A stretch of 7,474 nucleotides of DNA from Flavobacteriales bacterium UBA1694. GTDB taxonomy: Bacteria > Bacteroidota > Bacteroidia > Flavobacteriales > Weeksellaceae. A program made the position numbers and the translations under genes. The notes beneath the pieces were generated by a model. It had not been told where the DNA came from, made no database searches, and saw nothing but the letters and a program-made list of their open reading frames with translations. The first letter of the stretch is position 1; each line of letters begins with the position of its first letter. Below are positions 1-5,812 of this stretch, piece by piece. The DNA lies in contig DCJS01000042.1 of the NCBI GenBank assembly GCA_002319955.1, positions 1-7,474 of the forward strand, written 5' to 3'.

Positions 1-735
1 TACGGCACAGATTCAATGGGTCAAACGGCTGAAAATTTGGTCGACCTTTATGCTATTTCAAGAGAAGATCAAGATAAATTTTCCCTAGCCTCCCAGTTAA
101 AAGCGGCGGCGGCCACTGAAAGTGGACGCTTAGCACAGGAGATTTTCCCCGTCGTTATTCCCCAGCGTAAGGGCGAGCCCATAGTCTTTGATAAGGATGA
201 ATTTATTAGAGGGAACTCCACCCTAGAAGGGCTTTCTAAACTAAAACCTGCCTTCAAAAAAGACGGTACGGTCACGGCCGGAAACGCCTCGGGGTTGAAT
301 GATGGCGCCGCCGCTCTTTTTGTGGCCTCCACCGAGGCTGTTGAACAGTACAATCTAAAACCAATGGCTCGAATTATTGCCTCAGCCGTCGTTGGGGTGG
401 AGCCTCGCATTATGGGAATTGGTCCTGTCACAGCGACTCAGAAAGCCCTTAAAAAAGCGGGACTAACCTTAGATGAAATGGATATTATTGAACTCAATGA
501 AGCGTTTGCTGCCCAGGTATTAGCCTGCTCGCGCGCTTTAGGACTTGCTGATGACGATCCGCGTATTAATGTGAACGGTGGGGCCATCGCTCTAGGGCAT
601 CCTTTAGGCGTCTCAGGAGCGCGTATCACGTATACGGCTGCTTTAGAATTGCAAAAAACTGGGAAACGCTATGCATTAGCAGCAATGTGCGTGGGGGTAG
701 GTCAAGGTTACGCCATAATAATAGAAAGAGTTTAA
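1..735 (+). CDS. paaJ: 3-oxoadipyl-CoA thiolase (PaaJ/PcaF-like acetyl-CoA C-acyltransferase), C-terminal part
   Basis: Cytosolic thiolase that cleaves a 3-oxoacyl-CoA with CoA to give acetyl-CoA and a shortened acyl-CoA. In the PaaJ/PcaF branch the substrate is 3-oxoadipyl-CoA, the last step of phenylacetate or beta-ketoadipate breakdown. The reading frame is open to position 1 (YGTDSMGQTAEN), so the ATG at 16 is an internal Met. Compared with the usual ~400 residues, about 155 N-terminal residues are missing, including the nucleophilic Cys. The 244 visible residues contain NEAFAAQ (from ~166), the NGGAIALGHPLG loop with catalytic His (~200), and the second catalytic Cys in MCVGVGQG (~230). 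The C-x-G-V-G-Q-G form, the YGTDSM segment and the DDDPRIN-NGGAIALGHPLG context resemble remembered PaaJ/PcaF rather than FadA or generic AtoB, which usually have C-x-G-G-G. A TetR regulator follows after 36 nt, probably cotranscribed. The thiolase family is certain. The 3-oxoadipyl-CoA specificity is inferred from similarity. Confidence 0.88.
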   Translation, partial: YGTDSMGQTAENLVDLYAISREDQDKFSLASQLKAAAATESGRLAQEIFPVVIPQRKGEPIVFDKDEFIRGNSTLEGLSKLKPAFKKDGTVTAGNASGLNDGAAALFVASTEAVEQYNLKPMARIIASAVVGVEPRIMGIGPVTATQKALKKAGLTLDEMDIIELNEAFAAQVLACSRALGLADDDPRINVNGGAIALGHPLGVSGARITYTAALELQKTGKRYALAAMCVGVGQGYAIIIERV

Positions 736-771
736 TGAGCCATTTTCATGCAAAGTTGATCGAAAACACAA

Positions 772-1332
772 ATGAGTAAAAAACAGGACATCCTGAATTC
801 CGCCTTAAAGATTTTTACTGACGTGGGAACTTCCGCCGCGTCAACAAAATCAATTGCCCTCGAGGCCAATGTTTCTGAAGCGCTTATATTTAAGCACTTT
901 AAAAGCAAAGACAATCTAATTGATGAGATCATCAAAACAGGCTACCGGGAGGCAACCAAATTGGTTGCCAAACATTTACAGTACAATACCCCACAAGAGT
1001 ACCTTTCAGATTTATTGGATTTGCCAAAAATTCTGGTTCTTTCGAGCCCGAGTTTCTGGCAGATGCAGAATAAAATGACCCCGCTCAATGCCCAGGCCAT
1101 GATGCACCACCAACTGTTTATGAAACCGAGTCATGATTTGCTTTTAAAAGCCTTTACGGCTTTGGAGTATGAAGAGCCCGTGTATGAAGCAGAAATTTTT
1201 ATGTTTCTAATTGAAGGCTTGTGGAGGTCCATTGCCGGCAATCGGTTTGATCCTTCGCATAACGACTCGGTAATCGCTCTAGCCAAAAAGAAGTATGCGC
1301 TTCCAAACAAACCCCTTGCGGGTGCAAACTAA
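772..1332 (+). CDS. TetR/AcrR-family transcriptional regulator
   Basis: A 186-residue DNA-binding regulator of normal TetR length. The N-terminal helix-turn-helix spans about residues 5-50. It shows the family pattern ILNSALKIFTDVG, then TKSIALEANVS, then the recognition helix EALIFKHFKSKDNL. The rest is a helical ligand-binding domain (about 55-175) too divergent to name the ligand. The start is unambiguous: a stop codon lies in frame 13 nt upstream of the ATG, and there is no Shine-Dalgarno, only an A-rich leader. The gene begins 36 nt after the thiolase stop with no -7 promoter element between them, so cotranscription is likely. That placement suggests it represses the acyl-CoA degradation genes upstream, by analogy with PaaR- and FadR-type TetR regulators that respond to CoA thioesters. 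This role is inferred. The gene converges with the thioesterase, 24 nt apart at the stops. Confidence 0.9.
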   Translation: MSKKQDILNSALKIFTDVGTSAASTKSIALEANVSEALIFKHFKSKDNLIDEIIKTGYREATKLVAKHLQYNTPQEYLSDLLDLPKILVLSSPSFWQMQNKMTPLNAQAMMHHQLFMKPSHDLLLKAFTALEYEEPVYEAEIFMFLIEGLWRSIAGNRFDPSHNDSVIALAKKKYALPNKPLAGAN

Positions 1333-1356
1333 AAGACTTGGATTAGAGCCTGAGAA

Positions 1357-1767
1357 CTAGTAATCGCCGTTATCCCCACGGTTTTTTAAACGCTCGGCAA
1401 TAAATTCAATTTTCGTTTTACCATGCCGCGTGGGTTTTCCTTGCTCATCAACACCCACGAAAATGAGCTTTTCAATGGTGATAATGGTTTGGCGCGTCAT
1501 CATGTTTCTCACCTCGCAATAAAGGGTGATGGAGGTGTTCCCAAATTCAGTTGCCTCAATTCCTATTTCAATAATATCGCCCTGTTTGGCAGAACTAATA
1601 AAATTAATTTCAGAAATATACTTCGTTACACAGCGTGGCGTTTCAAGTTGCACAATAGCATAGAGTGCAGCCTCCTCGTCAATCCATTGCAGAAGACGTC
1701 CTCCAAATAGGGTATGGTTCGGGTTTAAATCCTCGGGTTTAATCCATTTTCGCGTGTGGTAGTTCAT
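1357..1767 (-). CDS. Hotdog-fold acyl-CoA thioesterase (YciA/ACOT type)
   Basis: Predicted cytosolic thioesterase that hydrolyses acyl-CoA to free acid and CoA. The 136 residues form one hotdog domain of the usual YciA-like length. The signature N-P-N-H-T-LFGGRLLQWIDEEAA lies at about 15-34, with the conserved catalytic Asp at 30 inside the long helix. The segment FVGVDEQGKP (~103-112) is the typical last strand and turn of this family, and the tail is basic. The ATG at 1767 precedes the usual family beginning and has a -7 element 13 nt upstream, supporting this start. It converges on the TetR gene and is divergent from the aldo-keto reductase. Near a thiolase it may release CoA from stalled pathway intermediates, a role PaaI plays in phenylacetate breakdown. 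However, the sequence is of the YciA/ACOT type rather than PaaI, so its substrate range is unknown. Confidence 0.88.
   Translation of the reverse strand: MNYHTRKWIKPEDLNPNHTLFGGRLLQWIDEEAALYAIVQLETPRCVTKYISEINFISSAKQGDIIEIGIEATEFGNTSITLYCEVRNMMTRQTIITIEKLIFVGVDEQGKPTRHGKTKIEFIAERLKNRGDNGDY
1366..1387 (+). terminator. Possible weak terminator for the TetR gene
   Basis: CCGT (1367-1370) can pair with ACGG (1378-1381) around a 7-nt loop, directly followed by six T's on the plus strand. A G-U pair may lengthen the stem by one. It lies 33 nt past the TetR stop, inside the last codons of the convergent thioesterase. The stem is short, so this is tentative. Confidence 0.3.
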
Positions 1768-1780
1768 AGGTTCTTTTTTA

Positions 1781-1788
1781 CAAATTTA
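1781..1788 (-). promoter_or_regulatory. Bacteroidota -7 promoter element for the thioesterase gene
   Basis: On the minus strand this reads TAAATTTG, a perfect match to the TAnnTTTG element recognised by the Bacteroidota primary sigma factor. It ends 13 nt before the ATG at 1767, so the transcript leader would be only about 6-8 nt. No clear TTG -33 element sits 17-23 nt further upstream, so the call rests on the -7 box and its position. Confidence 0.55.
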
Positions 1789-1892
1789 GGCGGAATAATT
1801 CAACTGCCCTAACGCTTTCTAACCAAATCCTTCAAAGCTGAAAAATGAAGTGAAATGACCTAGGCATCCACCCTAAGTTCCCTAAACTTTGC

Positions 1893-1900
1893 TAAATTTG
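1893..1900 (+). promoter_or_regulatory. Bacteroidota -7 promoter element for the aldo-keto reductase
   Basis: TAAATTTG matches TAnnTTTG exactly and ends 13 nt before the ATG at 1914, the same octamer and the same distance as for the divergent thioesterase. An A-rich stretch follows and no Shine-Dalgarno is present. I see no TTG at the expected -33 distance. Confidence 0.55.
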
Positions 1901-1913
1901 AAAAAAATTAGAC

Positions 1914-2780
1914 ATGCACTTTTCACCTCTTATAGTGGGTACAATGCGTTGGAGCTCCTGGGGCGCCGGGCATAGCGAGAGACAGATTCAAAACCTTGTA
2001 GAGTCCTGCCAAGAGCTCGGGCTTTTCAGCTTTGATTCCGCGGACATCTACGGGGGTTATACCTGGGAGGCTTGTTTTGGAAATGCCCTAAGTGGAATGG
2101 GACTCGTGCGCGAGTCCTACCAGTTAATTTCCAAAGGGGGAATTAAACTGCCTGGTGGGGCGCGGCCCCATGAAATTAAATCCTACGACCTTTCAAAAGC
2201 GTATCTTTTGAATTGCGTTGATCAGAGTCTAATGGATTTGAAAACGGATTATTTAGATCTCTATTTGCTCCACCGACCCTCTCCACTAATGGACCCTGAG
2301 GCTATTGCGGCGGCCTTCTCCCTTTTAAGATCCAGTGGGAAGGTTCTTAATTTTGGAGTAAGTAATTTCTCAGTCCAAGAGTTTGAGCTTATTCATCAGT
2401 ATTTTCCCCAGCTCAGTACGAACCAAATTGAACTATCCTTGACCGAGCCTAAGTCCCTTATGGATGGACGGGTTTTACAGCAGCAGGCCTTGGGGCTTCA
2501 GCCGACGGCGTGGAGTCCACTTGGAAGCTACTTTTCGCTTGAAGATGAAAAGCAGTCACGAATTAAACCGGAGCTTTCGCGCTTAGGGAAAAAATACGAT
2601 GCGAGTGAGGCGGCGGTGCTGGTGAGTTTTTTATTAAAACATCCGTCCCGTATTGTGCCTGTCGTGGGCAGCTCAAAATCGGAGTCCATCCAGAAAATGG
2701 CGCGCGCCTTAGCCTTTGAACTTACAACGCAAGAGTGGTTTTCTCTACTGGAACTCTCGCGGGGATACCCCGTGGCTTAG
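1914..2780 (+). CDS. Aldo-keto reductase, YdhF-like
   Basis: A 288-residue NAD(P)H-dependent oxidoreductase with the (beta/alpha)8 barrel of the aldo-keto reductase superfamily. The catalytic tetrad is visible: Asp41 in FDSADIYGG, Tyr46, Lys74 in ISKGGIK and His120 in YLLHRPSPLMDP. Other family marks are SGKVLNFGVSNF (141-152), the N-Q-I-E strand (170-173) and the cofactor-phosphate region VVGSSKSESI near 250-259. The ADIYGGYTWEA and HRPSPLMDP stretches and the QEWFSLLELSRGYPVA end resemble E. coli YdhF, whose physiological substrate is not established. Length is normal and the tetrad is complete, so it should be active on carbonyl compounds. It has its own probable promoter: a TAAATTTG -7 element ends 13 nt before the ATG, with no Shine-Dalgarno. 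It is divergent from the thioesterase and looks monocistronic. A link to the thiolase cluster is possible but not shown. Confidence 0.92.
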   Translation: MHFSPLIVGTMRWSSWGAGHSERQIQNLVESCQELGLFSFDSADIYGGYTWEACFGNALSGMGLVRESYQLISKGGIKLPGGARPHEIKSYDLSKAYLLNCVDQSLMDLKTDYLDLYLLHRPSPLMDPEAIAAAFSLLRSSGKVLNFGVSNFSVQEFELIHQYFPQLSTNQIELSLTEPKSLMDGRVLQQQALGLQPTAWSPLGSYFSLEDEKQSRIKPELSRLGKKYDASEAAVLVSFLLKHPSRIVPVVGSSKSESIQKMARALAFELTTQEWFSLLELSRGYPVA

Positions 2781-3021
2781 AGGCCTTAATGAAAAAAATC
2801 TGGCCCTACGCTTTGTAGGGCCAGATTCAAAAAAAAACCATGAACACGATTTAAGCATTCTCGATTTTTGTTTTGCAATTATCTCATTTATTAACTCGAC
2901 TTACTGAAAGCAAATCTTGTGTCAAACGGCCTTAATATCCAAGCTCGAACCTGTTTTTAACACAATATTAGAACTCTAGCCCCCTATTTAACGCTAATTA
3001 ACGCAGACCGAGTTCGTTAAG
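2781..3021. other. AT-rich non-coding gap between the aldo-keto reductase and rlmH
   Basis: Apart from the minus-strand terminator at its left end, this 241-nt gap holds no credible gene. A plus-strand open frame running through 2907 is out of frame with the reductase and looks random. On the minus strand the gap would be the rlmH 3' untranslated region. Near the rlmH stop, TTAACGC occurs twice 10 bp apart (2988-2994 and 2998-3004), and CGTTAA (3015-3020) is inverted to them, allowing a weak 6-bp hairpin. Confidence 0.5.
2792..2827 (-). terminator. Strong intrinsic terminator, minus strand
   Basis: The arms AATCTGGCCCTAC (2797-2809) and GTAGGGCCAGATT (2815-2827) form a perfect 13-bp stem with a 5-nt loop. 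Reading the minus strand, the stem runs straight into a T-tract (complement of the seven A at 2792-2798). Reading the plus strand, the stem is followed by C and A's, so it lacks the U-tract expected for the aldo-keto reductase, although it starts only 16 nt after that gene's stop. The likely user is the rlmH transcript, which would carry a ~195-nt 3' region. Confidence 0.8.
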
Positions 3022-3495
3022 TTAATCGTTGTGGTAAGGTTTGCCTTTTTGAATTTGATCCGCCCTATAGAGCTGCTCAATAAGAAAGAGCCGCACCATT
3101 TGGTGGGTAAAGGTCATTTTAGAGAGCGCAATTTTCTCGTTTGCTCTTTCGTAGAGCCCTGGGGAGAAGCCGTAGGCGCCCCCGATAATCAGGTGAATCT
3201 TCTTTAAAGAAAGTCCCATCCAGTCCTCAAGCTTTGCAGCAAATGCTCTGGAGGTATACTGCGTTCCCTTTTCATCTAAAAGCACGACGAGATCCCCCGG
3301 CTCAATGTGCTCGAGGAGCAGTTTTTCTTCTTGCTTCTTTACAAGTTCTACCGAGAGGTTCTTGGTGTTTTTTAGTTCTGGAATTTCAATAAATTCGGTA
3401 TTCCAATGCCGAGGCAATCTTTTGAGGTAATAGACTAGTAATTCCTCAATTTGCTTATCTTGGGTCTTTCCTATTGAGAGGATATTAATTCGCAT
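3022..3495 (-). CDS. rlmH: 23S rRNA (pseudouridine1915-N3)-methyltransferase
   Basis: RlmH is a small SPOUT methyltransferase that uses S-adenosylmethionine to methylate pseudouridine 1915 in helix 69 of 23S rRNA, acting on assembled 70S ribosomes. The 157 residues match the family's usual ~155. Visible marks are the N-terminal MRINILSIGKT strand, LLDEKGTQYTS (~73-83), the SAM-knot strand and glycine loop IIGGAYGFSPGL (~103-114), and the C-terminal knot LSKMTFTHQMVRLFLIEQLYRADQI ending KGKPYHND. An open frame continues upstream to an ATG at 3552. I chose the ATG at 3495 for three reasons: the extra 19 residues (MNFGTFTPIKS...) match nothing in the family, they would overlap the divergent yihY start, and the -7 element lies at 3513-3520, inside that extension. 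The transcript probably ends at the minus-strand hairpin at 2792-2827. Confidence 0.96.
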   Translation of the reverse strand: MRINILSIGKTQDKQIEELLVYYLKRLPRHWNTEFIEIPELKNTKNLSVELVKKQEEKLLLEHIEPGDLVVLLDEKGTQYTSRAFAAKLEDWMGLSLKKIHLIIGGAYGFSPGLYERANEKIALSKMTFTHQMVRLFLIEQLYRADQIQKGKPYHND

Positions 3496-3499
3496 TTCA

Positions 3500-3507
3500 T
3501 ATCTTTG
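3500..3507 (+). promoter_or_regulatory. Bacteroidota -7 promoter element for yihY
   Basis: TATCTTTG matches TAnnTTTG. A TTG at 3474-3476 lies 23 nt upstream, within the 17-23 nt spacing known for Flavobacterium promoters. The element ends 19 nt before the yihY ATG. It lies just upstream of the rlmH start codon, back to back with that gene's -7 element. Confidence 0.6.
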
Positions 3508-3512
3508 TGGCA

Positions 3513-3520
3513 CAAATATA
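3513..3520 (-). promoter_or_regulatory. Bacteroidota -7 promoter element for rlmH
   Basis: On the minus strand this reads TATATTTG, matching TAnnTTTG, and ends 17 nt before the rlmH ATG at 3495. It lies inside the longer alternative reading frame of rlmH, which supports the shorter start. No convincing TTG -33 box was found upstream. Confidence 0.6.
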
Positions 3521-3526
3521 CTTTTA

Positions 3527-4561
3527 ATGGGTGTAAAAGTTCCGAAATTCATAAGAAAAATCTACAATTTCTTTGAGGGGATTCATATCCCTTTTCTGGG
3601 GGTTTCACTCTATAAAATGTTTGAGATCTACATTCAGGGAATTTTTAAAAACCAGATCGGACGCAAATCGGCAGCCATTTCATGGAACTTCGTTTTTTCG
3701 CTTTTCCCTTTCATTTTGTTTCTTCTCTCGATTCTTCCTTTTTTACCGCATTACGATAAACTTCAATTTTACATTTTTGAAATCTTAATGCAAAAGATTT
3801 TCCCGGGCCGTATTGAAGGCGATGTGGTAAGTTATATTGAACAGAATATTATTCCCAATACATCGAGTATTAGTAATATCACGATTCTATTAGCGCTCGT
3901 TTTTGCAACCAACGGAACATTCGCCCTGATAGACGGCTTTAATGAGCATAGCTCGGAGAAGTTAAACGATGTGCGCGAATTCGGGCTTGCCTTTTTGATT
4001 ACAATAGGGTTTATTAGCGTCATTCTACTCGCAATTTTCGGGATTTATTATTCGGAGGTCGTCTTAAAGCTCTTTACTCCTGAGTATGCCATATCCTGGT
4101 TTGTTCAGAACCTTTCGGCTATTATTGGGCTAATTTCGTTTCCGCTATTCTATTTCATTCTACTGGCTTTGTTCTACTGGCTAGGGACAGTGAAGTTGAC
4201 GCGCTTTCGCCAGGCCGTTCCAGGGGCCATTTTGACCACCATTCTGTTTGTTCTAACCACGTATCTTTTCGCCATCTATGCCCGGAATTTTGCCCGTTAT
4301 AACGTGCTTTACGGCTCAATTGGAACCATGATCCTTCTAATGGTTTGGGTGAATGTGAATGTCTATCTGTTACTCTTTGGAAACGAACTTAATCTTGCCA
4401 TTCGGCGCATTCGATTAGAAAAGCTCGTCTCCGACGAACTAGAGAAGGAGGCGCAGAAATTTTCTACTAGTGGCGAGCCCTCGCTTGAGGTTTCAAAGGA
4501 ACACGAGATTCGACTCACGCCTGAGTTAGACCCTGAAGCTGAAAAGAACCAAAATACTTAA
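3527..4561 (+). CDS. YihY/virulence factor BrkB family inner-membrane protein
   Basis: A 344-residue polytopic inner-membrane protein of the YihY/BrkB family (once mis-annotated as ribonuclease BN). The molecular function of the family is not settled. About six membrane segments can be read: ~50-74 (SAAISWNFVFSLFPFILFLL), 115-136, 152-176, 199-219, 230-251 and 263-290. Family marks include the F-x-L-F-P-F motif in the first helix, RFRQAVPGAILTT (~226-238), and YGSIGTMILLMVWVNVNVYLLLFGNELN (~262-289). A hydrophilic, Glu-rich tail (~300-344) follows and is probably cytoplasmic. The ATG at 3527 is preceded, 19 nt away, by a TATCTTTG -7 element. The gene is divergent from rlmH, with 31 nt between start codons, and convergent with nhaA. 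Divergence from a ribosome-modifying gene gives no clear functional hint. Confidence 0.9.
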   Translation: MGVKVPKFIRKIYNFFEGIHIPFLGVSLYKMFEIYIQGIFKNQIGRKSAAISWNFVFSLFPFILFLLSILPFLPHYDKLQFYIFEILMQKIFPGRIEGDVVSYIEQNIIPNTSSISNITILLALVFATNGTFALIDGFNEHSSEKLNDVREFGLAFLITIGFISVILLAIFGIYYSEVVLKLFTPEYAISWFVQNLSAIIGLISFPLFYFILLALFYWLGTVKLTRFRQAVPGAILTTILFVLTTYLFAIYARNFARYNVLYGSIGTMILLMVWVNVNVYLLLFGNELNLAIRRIRLEKLVSDELEKEAQKFSTSGEPSLEVSKEHEIRLTPELDPEAEKNQNT

Positions 4562-4580
4562 GTTCACTAGAGCGGCATTG

Positions 4581-4606
4581 CCTTTTTCGTCCTTGTAAAA
4601 GGGGAC
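4581..4606. terminator. Imperfect hairpin between convergent yihY and nhaA
   Basis: In the 67-nt gap between the two stops, GTCCTT (4589-4594) can pair with AAGG (4599-4602) and AC (4605-4606) with a 2-nt bulge. Alternatively CCTTTT (4581-4586) can pair with AAAAGG (4597-4602). Neither form is followed by a good U-tract in either direction. It is the only candidate transcription stop I see for either gene. Confidence 0.25.
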
Positions 4607-4628
4607 TTATACTTTGTAAGAATACTCC

Positions 4629-5798
4629 TTACGAGTTTGTTTCAAGCAATTTTTTCGTTTTGTTTTTGCTAATTGTTTTAAGAATAAAGTAGCCTGTTAA
4701 ACCGGACATGGCTGAGGCGACTAGAATGGCGAATTTTGCCTCTTCCTGCATCTCCGCATGGCCCTTAAAGGAAAGAAGTGCAATGAAGATGGACATTGTA
4801 AAGCCAATTCCTGCTAAAAATCCTGTTCCAATGATTTGAGACCAGCTGCTTTGATCCGGTAGGCGACTCAATTTAAGCTTAATGGCTAGGAGCGAGAAGA
4901 GGTTTATTCCCACCACTTTTCCAACAAATAATCCAAGGATGATCCCGTAGCCGAAATTCGAAAACAATCCGTCTACCATTCCTGTTTTAAAGGCAATGTT
5001 CACATTGGCTAGAGCAAAAAGAGGCATGATTATAAAACTGACCGGAAGATGAAGTTTGCCTTCAAGTTTTTCGAGAGGCGAGATTTCGCTCTCCGAGGTA
5101 TTCGTTGGAATGGTAAAGGCTAAGATCACCCCTGCAATCGTGGCATGAATTCCAGAGTGGTGCATGAAGTACCAGAGAAATAGGCCGGGAATTAAATAGA
5201 AAATATGGCGCTTTACTTTAAAATAATTTAAAAGGGCAAGGCCAATGGTAATTGCAAGGCAAAATAGGAGGTAATTCCAGTGAAGCTGATCGGTATAGAA
5301 TAGGGCAATTACGACAATGGCGCCTAAGTCGTCCACAATGGCCAGCGCTGCTAAAAATACTTTTATTGACGTGGGTACCCGTTTGCCTAGAAGCGAGATA
5401 ATAGCAAGCGAAAAGGCGATGTCAGTTGCCATTGGAATCGCCCAACCTTTTTGAGCCTCCGTCCCGGCGTTAAAAAGAAAATAGATTAGTGCTGGAACCA
5501 CCATTCCGCCTAGGGCAGCAAAGATGGGCAGCGAGGCGTTTTTAAAACTTGAGAGTTCGCCTTCTACAATTTCACGCTTGATTTCGAGTCCAACGACCAG
5601 GAAAAACACCGCCATAAGGCCATCGTTAATCCAGGTGCTTACGCTATAGGGTCCAAGATTATAGTTGAGTAATGCTTCGAATCCCGGACCTAAGGAAGAG
5701 TTCGCAAGCATGAGTGAGAGAAATACACAAAATAGGAGTAAGATACCAGAGGACTGATTGTGGTGTAGAAAGTTTTTAAAGTACTGCGTAATTTTCAT
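4629..5798 (-). CDS. nhaA: Na+/H+ antiporter NhaA
   Basis: Inner-membrane electrogenic antiporter that exports Na+ (or Li+) in exchange for protons, maintaining cytoplasmic pH and sodium tolerance. At 389 residues it matches the length of E. coli NhaA and spans the membrane about twelve times. The ion site is intact: the Asp156-Asp157 pair in AIVDDLGAIVV (E. coli 163/164), Thr125-Asp126 in MATDIAFSLAI (132/133) and Lys294 in LFVGKVVGINLF (300). His218 in SGIHATIAGV corresponds to the pH-response His225. Other landmarks are FFLVVGLEIKREIVEGEL near 65-82 and AGIGFTMSIFIA near 329-340. The start lies 14 nt after the rel stop with no Shine-Dalgarno and no -7 element in the gap, so it is probably translated from a rel-nhaA transcript. 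It converges with yihY across 67 nt. Confidence 0.97.
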   Translation of the reverse strand: MKITQYFKNFLHHNQSSGILLLFCVFLSLMLANSSLGPGFEALLNYNLGPYSVSTWINDGLMAVFFLVVGLEIKREIVEGELSSFKNASLPIFAALGGMVVPALIYFLFNAGTEAQKGWAIPMATDIAFSLAIISLLGKRVPTSIKVFLAALAIVDDLGAIVVIALFYTDQLHWNYLLFCLAITIGLALLNYFKVKRHIFYLIPGLFLWYFMHHSGIHATIAGVILAFTIPTNTSESEISPLEKLEGKLHLPVSFIIMPLFALANVNIAFKTGMVDGLFSNFGYGIILGLFVGKVVGINLFSLLAIKLKLSRLPDQSSWSQIIGTGFLAGIGFTMSIFIALLSFKGHAEMQEEAKFAILVASAMSGLTGYFILKTISKNKTKKLLETNS

Positions 5799-5812
5799 AA
5801 ATAGATATTAGA

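Larger units (their letters stand above)
3500..3520. repeat. Palindrome formed by two divergent -7 elements
   Basis: The left arm TATCTTTGTG (3500-3509) and the right arm CACAAATATA (3511-3520) flank a single G at 3510. The reverse complement of the right arm is TATATTTGTG, so 9 of 10 positions match. Each arm contains the -7 element of one of the two divergent genes, rlmH and yihY. Two RNA polymerases could hardly occupy both at once. The same symmetry could also bind a dimeric regulator, but the shared promoter consensus explains most of it. Confidence 0.6.

Noticed and set aside
69..629. Antisense open frames across the thiolase gene
   Set aside because: They lie opposite a clearly conserved enzyme, show no recognisable domain and have the low-complexity composition of a reversed coding strand.
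1423..1710. Plus-strand open frame opposite the thioesterase
   Set aside because: It is antisense to the conserved hotdog domain and shows no protein-like motif or promoter.
2716..2907. Small plus-strand open frame overlapping the end of the aldo-keto reductase and crossing the terminator
   Set aside because: It runs through a perfect hairpin and poly-A tracts, has no start signal and resembles no protein.
2942..2956. GGTTCGAGC on the minus strand, reminiscent of a tRNA T-loop
   Set aside because: The flanking bases cannot form the 5-bp T stem, and no acceptor or anticodon arm is present.
2988..3020. TTAACGC direct repeats with an inverted CGTTAA copy
   Set aside because: There are only two short copies in AT-rich sequence; chance is a sufficient explanation and nothing ties them to an operator or array.
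4608..4615. Possible -7 promoter (TATACTTTG) in the yihY-nhaA gap
   Set aside because: The spacing inside the motif is one base too long for TAnnTTTG, and the only gene downstream on that strand is antisense to nhaA.
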